Below are positions 42,838 to 50,224 of a DNA stretch of 64,000 nucleotides, in pieces (position 1 is the first letter of the stretch; every line of letters starts with the position of its first letter). A program made the translations under genes and the position numbers. The notes beneath the pieces were generated by a model that saw only the letters and a list, made by a program, of their open reading frames with translations, did no database searches and was not told the origin of the DNA. This stretch comes from Zoogloea sp. 1C4 (GTDB lineage: Bacteria > Pseudomonadota > Gammaproteobacteria > Burkholderiales > Rhodocyclaceae): positions 1 through 64,000 of the forward strand of contig NZ_SSXU01000011.1 in assembly GCF_009469605.1 (NCBI RefSeq), in the 5' to 3' direction.

Positions 42838-43485
42838 TCACATCAGCCGGCCGGGGCCGGCGCTGGCGCCCGGCGGGCAGGGGATGCCCGGCGACACCAT
42901 CACCTGCCCGGCGAACATCGTCAGGCCCAGATCGACGCCCTGGGCGAGGGCCTTGGCCAGATCGGGCGCCGCCTCACCGCGGATGCCGTTCTGGCTGAGC
43001 AGGCCATTGGCGATGCCCTCCAGCGTCGACGCCAGCGGCACCGGCTGGAGCATGCCCGGCCCGCTGCTCACGAAGCCGGCCACCGGGATGCCGGGCATCA
43101 CCATGCTCTGGGCGCAGAACAGCGCGATGCCCTGGGCGACGGTGCCGGCGATGGCCTTGGCGAGCCCGTCGGCGTCTTCGCCGCGCAGGCCCTGGGCCTG
43201 GCACTGGCCGCTGGCGAGGCCTTCGAGCTGCGACGCGCCGGGGCCGCCCGCCGGCGGCGGCATCAGCTTGCCGGGGCCGGCGCTGGCGCCGCTGCCACTG
43301 ATCGGGTCGGCCGCCACGGGGATGCCGGGCATCGTCATGGCCTGGGACAGGAACATCGTGAGCGCCTGCCCGGTGGTGTTGGCAATGGCCGCGGCGAGGC
43401 CCGGCACGTCTTCGCCCTGCAGGCCGGCGGCGTTGAGAAAACCTTTGGTCGGTGATTCGATCTGGGATGGACTCGGAGCGGGCAT
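42838..43485 (-). CDS. triple-repeat protein, candidate spike-tip cap
   Basis: This 215-residue protein is made of three tandem repeats of about 65-70 residues. Each has a GLQGEDVPGLAAAIANT-like helix, a QALTMFLSQAMTMPGIPV-like helix and a glycine/proline-rich SGPGKLM-like turn (the GxxGE, MPGIPV and GPGxLM elements recur). It follows directly after the spike gene, in the place where PAAR-tip genes lie in related systems, yet has no PAAR-type motif that I can recognise. A three-fold repeat in one chain fits capping a trimeric spike. This is inference, and the family is unknown to me. Confidence 0.65.
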   Translation of the reverse strand: MPAPSPSQIESPTKGFLNAAGLQGEDVPGLAAAIANTTGQALTMFLSQAMTMPGIPVAADPISGSGASAGPGKLMPPPAGGPGASQLEGLASGQCQAQGLRGEDADGLAKAIAGTVAQGIALFCAQSMVMPGIPVAGFVSSGPGMLQPVPLASTLEGIANGLLSQNGIRGEAAPDLAKALAQGVDLGLTMFAGQVMVSPGIPCPPGASAGPGRLM

Positions 43486-43492
43486 CGTTAGC

Positions 43493-44131
43493 CTAGCCTT
43501 TCGCCTTGACGGTGCCGGAGGGCACCAGCGCCTTGCCGGTGAAGTAGCACTTGTGGGATTTCTCGGTGATCACGCCAGCGCCGTCCTTGCCCAGATCCAC
43601 GTTGCCCGAGGCATCCAGCGTGAAGTCGGTGCATTTGATCGTCACCTTGCCCTTGGCCTCGATGGTCAGGTCCGCCTCGCCCAGCACCTCCACGTTGCCG
43701 TCCTTTTTCACCGTGACCACCGTCTTGCCGGCGGTGACGATGCAGGATTCGTCCGCGTCGATGGCGAAGCTGCTCACCCCGTCGGCGGTGGCGAACACGT
43801 GCCACTCCTTCTCCTTGTGGAGGGGCGGGTTGATCTTCTCGGAGTACAGCCGGCCGATGACCACCGCCCGGTTGGGGTCGCCGCCCACGTAGTTGAGCAG
43901 CACCAGATCGCCCACCTGGGGCGCGCTCGCCATGCCCACGTGGGGCGTGGCGATGGGCACCTTGCGCAGTTCCAGCCCGCCTTCGCGCAGCTGCACGGTG
44001 CACTCGAGGTTGTTGCCGTCGTCCGCCCCGGTGTGGGGGAAGACGCTGGTCACCACCGCGAGCTCGCCCAGGCGCAGGCTGCGTAGCTCGTCGCGGACCA
44101 CCGCGCGGATGATGTCGATCGGGTCGCTCAT
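43493..44131 (-). CDS. gpV-like baseplate spike protein
   Basis: This 212-residue protein reads MSDPIDIIRAVVRDELRSLRLGELAVVTSVFPH, then TVQLREGGLELRKVPIATPHVGMASAPQVGDLVLLNYVGGDPNRAVVIGRLYSE, the OB-fold of gpV/VgrG-type spikes. A beta-helix with short repeated strands follows (TVVTVKKDGNVEVLGEADLTIEAKGKVTIKC). It should trimerise into the membrane-puncturing spike. Hub and spike are separate genes here, unlike the fused Afp8/VgrG proteins. Confidence 0.88.
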   Translation of the reverse strand: MSDPIDIIRAVVRDELRSLRLGELAVVTSVFPHTGADDGNNLECTVQLREGGLELRKVPIATPHVGMASAPQVGDLVLLNYVGGDPNRAVVIGRLYSEKINPPLHKEKEWHVFATADGVSSFAIDADESCIVTAGKTVVTVKKDGNVEVLGEADLTIEAKGKVTIKCTDFTLDASGNVDLGKDGAGVITEKSHKCYFTGKALVPSGTVKAKG

Positions 44132-44160
44132 GGCGTGTCGCTACCGGCCGGGGGGTGGGC

Positions 44161-45213
44161 TCACTTCTTCATCGGGTCGAAGCCCTTGGGCAGCGCGTCC
44201 GCCTTGTAGCGCTTGGCGCGCTTGAGGTTCTTGGCGTCGAAATCCAGGTGGAACAGGCGGTTGAGGGTGGCGTTGTCGAGCGCGCCGGTGAGCGGAAGCT
44301 CGTTGAGCTGCTGGAAGGTGCGCAGCCGCCCGGTGAGCGCGGGGCTGAACTTCTTGCGGTCGTCCACGGCGGGTTCGGTGTAGCCCAGGGCTTCGAGGAC
44401 GCTGTTGAGCTCCTGCGCGTCGATGCCCTTCTTGTCGGTGGAGAAATCCAGCTCCCAGATGGTCTCCACGTCCGGCGCCTCGCCAAACTTGCCCACCGAC
44501 TTGGCGGGCAGCTTGTCGTCGGTGGCTTCCCACAGGCGGCGCGCGCCCAGGCGGTTTACGTCCAGCGACGACTGGCTGGCGCCTTTGCCGAAGTTCTGCA
44601 GTCGGAAGTTCTGGTCGAAGGCGAACTGCACCAGACGCAGCTTGCCGGTGCGCTCCACCACGATGTGGCTCTCGGTGGCGGCGCCCAGCTTGGCTTCGTC
44701 CAGCGGCGCCTGCTCGATGCCCAGTAGCTTGTAGAGCGCCGCGCCGATCACCTTCAGGTCGTCGGGCTCGGGCACCTTGTCGGCGATCTGGACGATCTTG
44801 TCCATGATGTTGCCCACGTCGGGGATCGGCGAATCGGGGCTCGGGTCCTGGCCCACGGCCACTTCCAGTGCGTTGATGAACTGCTTGCTGGTGGCCGTCT
44901 TCACGAACTCGGCCGATACCTCGACCAGCGCCTTGGCGGCGTCGCCCTGGATCAGCAGGTCGTTGGCGTCGAGGGTGAAGCGCTGCAGGTAGGCGACGGC
45001 CAGGGTGAGCACGTCCATCGCCTTCATCACGCCCTTGGCGATGGCGTCGTCGCGGAACTCGCGCACCCGCACCACGCGCACCCAGCGGGGGGCCTGGTCC
45101 TGGCGCTTGCTGCTCTCGAGGGCCACGCGCACGCCGTCGAGCAGGATGGCGACGGTGCGGAAGGGGTTGTCGGCACGACCGTCGTCGGTGGTGGCGGGAA
45201 GGTTGTCGGCCAT
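44161..45213 (-). CDS. baseplate-region protein with peptidoglycan-binding-like C-terminus
   Basis: ATG 45213 (MADNLPATTDDGRADNPFRTV) has GGAGGATAAG upstream. The N-terminal two-thirds has TVAILLDGVRVALES and a helical region (AKGVMKAMDVLTLAVAYLQRF). The final 90 residues, DAQELNSVLEALGYTEPAVDDRKKFSPALTGRLRTFQQLNELPLTGALD, follow the peptidoglycan-binding domain pattern (short helices with GxLTGALDNATLNRLF). It could fix or cut through the wall layer, or just act as a tail part. The 350-residue length matches no standard tail protein known to me. Confidence 0.65.
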   Translation of the reverse strand: MADNLPATTDDGRADNPFRTVAILLDGVRVALESSKRQDQAPRWVRVVRVREFRDDAIAKGVMKAMDVLTLAVAYLQRFTLDANDLLIQGDAAKALVEVSAEFVKTATSKQFINALEVAVGQDPSPDSPIPDVGNIMDKIVQIADKVPEPDDLKVIGAALYKLLGIEQAPLDEAKLGAATESHIVVERTGKLRLVQFAFDQNFRLQNFGKGASQSSLDVNRLGARRLWEATDDKLPAKSVGKFGEAPDVETIWELDFSTDKKGIDAQELNSVLEALGYTEPAVDDRKKFSPALTGRLRTFQQLNELPLTGALDNATLNRLFHLDFDAKNLKRAKRYKADALPKGFDPMKK

Positions 45214-45218
45214 GATGC

Positions 45219-45776
45219 TTATCCTCCAGAAAGGGCGGCGCCAGGGGTGGAAGGCGTCGTCGGGGTGGTCGGGGGGGCTGGCGTCTTGAGGGCCAGCAGT
45301 GCGGCGGACAGACGGTCGAGGGCGGCGATGAGGTTGCGCCACTCGGCGGGAGCAAGCAGGGACACGGCGCCCTCGGCCACATCGACGCCCATGTCGAGCA
45401 CGCCGGAGACCTGGCGCAGCGGGTCGGACACCGTGTGGGCCGACTGGGCCGCGTCGGCGAGGCCGATGCCCATCTCGGCCAGCCAGCCGCCGCCGGCATC
45501 GGCCGCGTCGCCCACCCCGGCCACGAAGCCCGGCACGCAGCCGAGCAGCGCCACCAGGGCGTCGGCGTCGAGGGCGGCCCGGCGCAGGGGCACGGCGCCG
45601 CCGCGGATCTCGGAGAGCACCCGGCCGAGGGCGTCCACGCCCTGGGCCAGCTGGGGCTGGGCGCCCAGGTCGCGGGCGATGTTGGGGATTTCCTTGGCGG
45701 TCTGGGTTTCCAGCAGTGCGGCCAGGCTTTTCACCAGCCCGGCCAGATCGCGGACCACGTCGGCGGGCGTGCTCAC
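45219..45776 (-). CDS. tail-operon protein, 185 aa, unknown
   Basis: GTG 45776 overlaps the preceding stop by GTGA. The protein (MSTPADVVRDLAGLVKSLAALLETQTAKEIPNIARDLG) is mostly helical with hydrophobic surfaces and ends in a proline/threonine-rich tail (PAPPTTPTTPSTPGAALSGG). A mostly helical structural or chaperone part is likely; no domain is recognised. Confidence 0.6.
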   Translation of the reverse strand: MSTPADVVRDLAGLVKSLAALLETQTAKEIPNIARDLGAQPQLAQGVDALGRVLSEIRGGAVPLRRAALDADALVALLGCVPGFVAGVGDAADAGGGWLAEMGIGLADAAQSAHTVSDPLRQVSGVLDMGVDVAEGAVSLLAPAEWRNLIAALDRLSAALLALKTPAPPTTPTTPSTPGAALSGG

Positions 45777-46654
45777 TTCAGCCCTCCCTTGATGATGCGG
45801 TCGAGCTCGGGCGGCAGCTTGAGATCCTTGATGGAGCCGGCGAGGCGGGTGGCGCTGTCGGCCACCTCCTTGAGCTGCTTGAGGAAATCCAGCCCGCCGG
45901 AGAAGGCCTTCATCAGCGAGCTGAGCTTGGACGGGTCGAGCTGCTTGAGGAAGGCGGCGCCCTCCTGGGCGTACTTGGCGAGCATGCCGCCCAGCGCGCC
46001 GGCCTTGCCCAGGGCCTCGAAGAAGCCGCCGGCCTTGGTGGGGTCGGCCGCGGCGAGGGTGTCGAGCACGCCGTTGAGCTGGCCGGTGTCGAGGTTGTCC
46101 AGGTTGTTGGCGACGGCGTCGCCCAGGGCGTCCATGTCGAGGTTTTCGAGCAGGGCCGGGTTGGCGGCCAGCGCCGCGGGCAGCGAGGCCGGATCCTGCA
46201 GCACGCCGGCGGCGGCGAGGCTGGTGTCGCCCCACGCGGCGCCGTCGGCAGCCACGCCGGCGTTCACGTCGGCTACGGCGGCGTCACTGGCCTGGGGCGG
46301 CTCGATGTGTTCGCGCAGGCGCAGGCTGAAGCGGTAGCGGTCCTTGTAGCCGGCCACCTGACGCACCCGGAAGTCCTCGATGATGACTTCGGTGAGGTCG
46401 GTGCCCACCACCAGATCGGCGGCGAAGGACTGGGGCTCGGCCTTGGCGTGGGCCTGGCGCAGGGTCTCGAGGGCCGACAGGGATTCGTCGCCGAACAGCA
46501 GGCCGTCGATCAGGATCGTCACCGGCTCGCGGCCCAGATCCTGGAACACGCTGCCCTGCTGCTCGGGCACCCGCTGCTCGACGAGGGTGCGCGCCTCTTC
46601 GGTGTGCAGATCCTGCACGCAGGTGAGTTCGATCTTGCCGATGCGTACCGTCAT
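45773..46654 (-). CDS. DNA-circularisation N-terminal domain tail protein
   Basis: The first 120 residues (MTVRIGKIELTCVQDLHTEEARTLVEQRVPEQQGSVFQDLGREPVTILIDG, then FRVRQVAGYKDRYRFSLRLREH) match the N-terminal domain of the so-called DNA circularisation proteins of Mu-like phages. These belong to the tail, between tape measure and hub. The rest is a helical, alanine-rich region. It is translated in tandem after a 28-codon reading frame through ATGA. Confidence 0.8.
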   Translation of the reverse strand: MTVRIGKIELTCVQDLHTEEARTLVEQRVPEQQGSVFQDLGREPVTILIDGLLFGDESLSALETLRQAHAKAEPQSFAADLVVGTDLTEVIIEDFRVRQVAGYKDRYRFSLRLREHIEPPQASDAAVADVNAGVAADGAAWGDTSLAAAGVLQDPASLPAALAANPALLENLDMDALGDAVANNLDNLDTGQLNGVLDTLAAADPTKAGGFFEALGKAGALGGMLAKYAQEGAAFLKQLDPSKLSSLMKAFSGGLDFLKQLKEVADSATRLAGSIKDLKLPPELDRIIKGGLK

Positions 46655-46737
46655 TGGACGACCCTCCGGTCACTGCGTGACCACCTCCCCGCGGGAGGAT
46701 GAGCGCCCCCTTCGGGCGGCCGGGCGGTGTCGCTCAT
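46651..46737 (-). CDS. 28-codon coupled small reading frame
   Basis: ATG 46737 is preceded by GGGAGG at good distance, and its stop TGA overlaps the ATG of the next gene by ATGA. The peptide (MSDTARPPEGGAHPPAGRWS, then RSDRRVVQ) is basic and proline-rich, without a fold of its own. It may be a real micro-protein or only a translational coupling device that fills the gap between the hub gene and the next gene. Confidence 0.42.
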   Translation of the reverse strand: MSDTARPPEGGAHPPAGRWSRSDRRVVQ

Positions 46738-46750
46738 GGCCGGCCTCCCG

Positions 46751-47788
46751 TCAGAATCCCAAGCGGGTCAAAGCGCCCCGCTGGCGGTCGAGCACATGGC
46801 GCACCGCGCGCACGTGGAGCAGCCGGCCCTGGCCGAGGAGCCCGGCGGCGGGGTGGCCGTCGGGCAGGCCGGCGATCTCCACCAGATCGCCCGGCAGCAC
46901 CGTTGGCGCAGCGAAAACTTCGACGCTGCCCCGCAGCAGGCGCGCGGCCAGCCCGGCGGCCCAGGCTTTGGCGACGGCTTCGACCGCCTCGCCCGAGCGC
47001 AGCGCGCCTTCGCGCAGGCGCAGGGGGCGTTCGCCCAGCTTGCCGGCCTGCACCTGCCCGTCGGGCGTGATGCAGGCCTTGGCGCTGACGCCGGACAGAT
47101 CGGTGCTGAGCCAGTGGGCCTTGTCGGCGCCCTTGGCGCTGGCCGCGCCTTCGCCCCACACCTCCACGCTGTCGAAGGCCGCCGGCACCTGCTGGAGGGC
47201 TAGCTGGGTGACCGTCTCGCCGAAGGTGAACTGATGATCGGCGCTGCCCGACTTGGGCGTGGCGCAGTGGATCTTGCCGCCGCCGTCGGCAAACAGCCCG
47301 GCACCGCACAGCGTGGCTAGCCCGCGCAGGTGGCTCAGGGCGGTGGGGCCTCGGTGCAGCGCCCAGGCGGAAAGCTCCGGCCCCTTGGCGATGGTGCCGG
47401 CCGTGGCGCCGGCCTTGCTGATGAGGTCCTTGATGATGAAGTCGGCCGAGACGCTCTCGTAGCTGCCTTCCACCTCGGTCTGGCCCAGGCGGGTGAAGGC
47501 GCCGTGGGCGACGATGCGCTGGCCGGTGGTGCCGGCCTCCACCGCGGCCACGGTGCCGGTGAACACCGCCACCATGCCGCTGCCCACGTCGAGCTTGACC
47601 TCCACCGGATCGCCCGATGCCGGCGGCAGGCCATCGGCGAGCTCGATGAAGCAGTGGGCGGCCGGGCCGTCCATGTCCAGCTCGACGCGCAGCTGCAGCA
47701 GCTGGCGGGTGGATTCGCTGGCCGTGCTGCTGGCGGTGGCGCCGCCCACCTGGATGCGGAACGCGGTGCGCGGGGTGGCGGATTTCAT
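46751..47788 (-). CDS. gpD-like tail hub protein
   Basis: This 345-residue protein reads MKSATPRTAFRIQVGGATASSTASESTRQLLQLRVELDMDGPAAHCFIEL. It continues VVEAGTTGQRIVAHGAFTRLGQTEVEGSYESVSADFIIKDLISKAG and ends in beta strands (SVEVFAAPTVLPGDLVEIAGLP), the pattern of phage late-control gene D/tail hub proteins. The hub joins spike to tube. Start overlaps the preceding gene (ATGA). Confidence 0.85.
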   Translation of the reverse strand: MKSATPRTAFRIQVGGATASSTASESTRQLLQLRVELDMDGPAAHCFIELADGLPPASGDPVEVKLDVGSGMVAVFTGTVAAVEAGTTGQRIVAHGAFTRLGQTEVEGSYESVSADFIIKDLISKAGATAGTIAKGPELSAWALHRGPTALSHLRGLATLCGAGLFADGGGKIHCATPKSGSADHQFTFGETVTQLALQQVPAAFDSVEVWGEGAASAKGADKAHWLSTDLSGVSAKACITPDGQVQAGKLGERPLRLREGALRSGEAVEAVAKAWAAGLAARLLRGSVEVFAAPTVLPGDLVEIAGLPDGHPAAGLLGQGRLLHVRAVRHVLDRQRGALTRLGF

Positions 47789-48963
47789 ACGTCCAGCCCC
47801 TGACGCCGGGCTGCGTCGCGGAGCAGCGCCACGAGGGCGTCCTCCAGCTGGCGCGGGTCGCGGCCGGCGGTGTCGGTGGCCGCGCCGAGGGCGACGGTCA
47901 CGTTGAACTGGTTGGTGACCCGCGGAGCTTCGGCGGCCATGTCGGAGGGCGCGTCCCGGCCGGCGGGCAGGGCCGCGTCGGTGAGCTGCCAGGCCTTGTC
48001 GAGCACCGGGTCCATCGCCTGCATGACGCGGGTCAGTGCCGGGTTGCGCGGGAGCAGGCTCGGCGCGGCGGTGGCTCGGGCTGGTGCGGGAGCCTCGGTG
48101 GTATCGGCGCCCCGGGTGTCGTCGGCGACGGAGGGCGTGGTTTCGATGGGTGCGGCGGGGCGCAGGCGCCAGTGGCGGGGCGGATGTGCCAACGGTGTGC
48201 TGGTGGGCTGGGCTGGCGCGGGGGGGCCGGGATGGACCGCGGCCAGCGGGGGTGTGCCTGCCGGGCGGGTTGTTTTGAGGGTGGCGGGCGTGGTCGACGC
48301 GGCGGCGTTTGCGGCGACGGACGGTGCGGGTGGCTGGTCGGCGAGGGCGTCGGTGCGGACGAGGCGGATCGCGGCCGGCGACGGCGCAGTGCTTGCACGC
48401 TCGCCCGGGGCGGCGGGCGGACTTGCAGGTTGCGGGGCTGCGTCGAGCACGGCTTCGGGCGAGTGCGGAGCGGTGCCGGTGCGAAACTGGCCGGGCGTCG
48501 GGGCCGTGGCCGGTGGGCTCGCAGGTTCCGGGGCGGAGGCCGGTACTTGGCGGGCGGTACCCGCTGCCGGCGGGGCGACGGAAGCTGACGACGTATTGCC
48601 GGCTGTTGAAAACGCGGGTTGGACGCTCGGCGCAGCGCCGGGTGTGACGGCTGCCGCGCTGGCCGGTGTTACCGGCGCCCGCGGGCGGAGCGATGGTGTC
48701 GCTTGCGGCCCGGAGCGGTCGATCCCGGCCGCGGGCGTGGTGTGGCGTCCGCTGGAGGGGGGCGGCTGGAGGTGAGAAGCGGAACCGTGGGGCGTGAGCC
48801 GGAGCACCGGGGCGGCGTCGGGCGCCGGGGGGCTCTCCTCGTCGGCCGGGGTGTCGTCCACGTCTTCCAGCGCGAGGTGTTGCCGGGCTTCCTCCAGGCT
48901 GCGGGCGAGGGGCTGGAGGATGCGGGCGACGAGATCGGCCGGGGTGGTGTGGGCGGAGATCAT
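47785..48963 (-). CDS. Pro/Ala-rich tail protein, possible ruler or tape-measure
   Basis: The protein starts MISAHTTPADLVARILQPLARSLEEARQ and the stop overlaps the hub gene. About residues 60-310 are low-complexity, proline/alanine/threonine-rich and probably disordered. The C-terminus (VTNQFNVTVALGAATDTAGRDPRQLEDALVALLRDAARRQGLDV) is structured. It lies between tube and hub genes, where the tape measure is found in contractile tails, but lacks the long coiled coil of a normal tape measure. Its disorder argues for another role, such as lumen linker or cargo adaptor. Confidence 0.6.
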   Translation of the reverse strand: MISAHTTPADLVARILQPLARSLEEARQHLALEDVDDTPADEESPPAPDAAPVLRLTPHGSASHLQPPPSSGRHTTPAAGIDRSGPQATPSLRPRAPVTPASAAAVTPGAAPSVQPAFSTAGNTSSASVAPPAAGTARQVPASAPEPASPPATAPTPGQFRTGTAPHSPEAVLDAAPQPASPPAAPGERASTAPSPAAIRLVRTDALADQPPAPSVAANAAASTTPATLKTTRPAGTPPLAAVHPGPPAPAQPTSTPLAHPPRHWRLRPAAPIETTPSVADDTRGADTTEAPAPARATAAPSLLPRNPALTRVMQAMDPVLDKAWQLTDAALPAGRDAPSDMAAEAPRVTNQFNVTVALGAATDTAGRDPRQLEDALVALLRDAARRQGLDV

Positions 48964-49778
48964 CGCGCGGCCCTCGGGGGATCGTCCTCGATGCGGATCA
49001 CAGTGGCGTCCGGGTGGTCGGCGAGGCGCGGGGCGCGGGCGGGCCGGGCTTGCGGGCGGACCATGTCGAGCAGGCGCAGCAGGCGGTCGATCTCGGCGGC
49101 GGGGGTGGCCCATACGCGGGCGGGTGTCCAGCCGAGGGCCTGGCACAGGCGGAGTGTGCGGGCGGCCCATTCGCGGGCGGCGGGGCCACCTTCGAGCAGG
49201 GTTTCTTCCTCGTCGCTGGCAAGGTTGAGGGCGACGGTGGCGTGGAGCAGCACGGCGGTGGCGCGGGCGTCGACATCATCCAGCGGGGCGGGGCCGTCGA
49301 GCACCAGCAGGCTGGCGCGGACCATGGCGTCGAGGTAGCTCACCGGGTCGAACCAGGTGTCGTCGCCTTCGCCGTCGAGGGCGGCCGAGAGGGCGGTGAA
49401 GCGCTGGCGCTCGCTCCACGGGCGCAGGCGGGCGCGGCCGGCGGGGCCCAGGTCGAGCCAGTCGCCATCTGGCGGCGGGGTGGGCAGGGCGTCGTCGCCG
49501 CCGGCGGCCCACCACAGTGCGAGGGGTTCGAGGGCGCGGGCGAGCGCGTCGGGCAGGTTGAGGCCAGCCAGCACGGCGGCGGTGAGGCGTCGGGTGTCGA
49601 GGCGCAGGCCGGGGCCGGCGGCGCGGGTGCTGGCGCGCAGGGTGTCCATGTGGCGGCGGTAGGTCCAGGGCGCCAGGGTGAAGGCGGTGGTGCCGGCGGT
49701 GACGCCCAGCGGGCGGTGGAAGCCCTCGAAATCGAGCAGGCAGGGCGTGCCGGAGAGGTCCAGCGCCAGCCTGCTCAT
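48960..49778 (-). CDS. tail-operon protein, 272 aa, unknown (assembly-chaperone position)
   Basis: The start MSRLALDLSGTPCLLDFEGFHRPLGVTAG is read from ATG 49778, with GAGGAG overlapping the stop of the tube gene. It carries GDWLDLGPAGRARLRPWSERQRF, then FDPVSYLDAMVRASLLVLDGPAP, and a helical C-terminus. It lies between tube and tape-measure-like genes, where phages often encode chaperone-like proteins. No definite family. Confidence 0.6.
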   Translation of the reverse strand: MSRLALDLSGTPCLLDFEGFHRPLGVTAGTTAFTLAPWTYRRHMDTLRASTRAAGPGLRLDTRRLTAAVLAGLNLPDALARALEPLALWWAAGGDDALPTPPPDGDWLDLGPAGRARLRPWSERQRFTALSAALDGEGDDTWFDPVSYLDAMVRASLLVLDGPAPLDDVDARATAVLLHATVALNLASDEEETLLEGGPAAREWAARTLRLCQALGWTPARVWATPAAEIDRLLRLLDMVRPQARPARAPRLADHPDATVIRIEDDPPRAAR

Positions 49779-49782
49779 GGCC

Positions 49783-50175
49783 TTACTCCTCGCGCACGCG
49801 GGTGGCGCTGAAACTGTAGGCGGTCACCACCGTGCCACCGGCGCCGAGGCTGAACGACTTGTCCTCGATGTAGCAGTCGTCGAAGGACAGGGTGCGCTTG
49901 GGCGAGTCGGCGGCGTCGTCCTTCTTGAGGTTGGCGACGAGCTGGAACTTGGCCTGCTTGTCCAGGTGGCCGTCGAGCTTGAAGTTGGCCGAGCGCACGG
50001 TGAGTTCGCCCTGCACGGTGCGCAGGCCGAAGCTCACGGCGACCCGTTCGTCGCTGCCCACGGCGCGGATGTCCTCGCGCTCGGTGACGACCCGGAAGGC
50101 CAGCGATTGCAGCCCTTCGATGGCTTCGCCATCGACCAGCACGCTGGAGCGGTTGGCGGAAAAGACGGTCGGCAT
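49783..50175 (-). CDS. contractile tail tube protein
   Basis: This 130-residue protein starts MPTVFSANRSSVLVDGEAIEGLQSLAFRVVTEREDIRAVGSDERVAVSFG. It continues LTVRSANFKLDGHLDKQAKFQLVANLKKD and ends FDDCYIEDKSFSLGAGGTVVTAYSFSATRVREE. The alternating beta-strand pattern and size fit an inner-tube (gp19/Hcp-like) protein. It follows the sheath gene, as tubes do. Only one tube gene is present, whereas eCIS usually have two or more. Confidence 0.78.
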   Translation of the reverse strand: MPTVFSANRSSVLVDGEAIEGLQSLAFRVVTEREDIRAVGSDERVAVSFGLRTVQGELTVRSANFKLDGHLDKQAKFQLVANLKKDDAADSPKRTLSFDDCYIEDKSFSLGAGGTVVTAYSFSATRVREE

Positions 50176-50224
50176 GGCGGGTTCTCCGGTGAGTCAGGGG
50201 TTGGAGGAGGCGGTCGGCCGGGGC

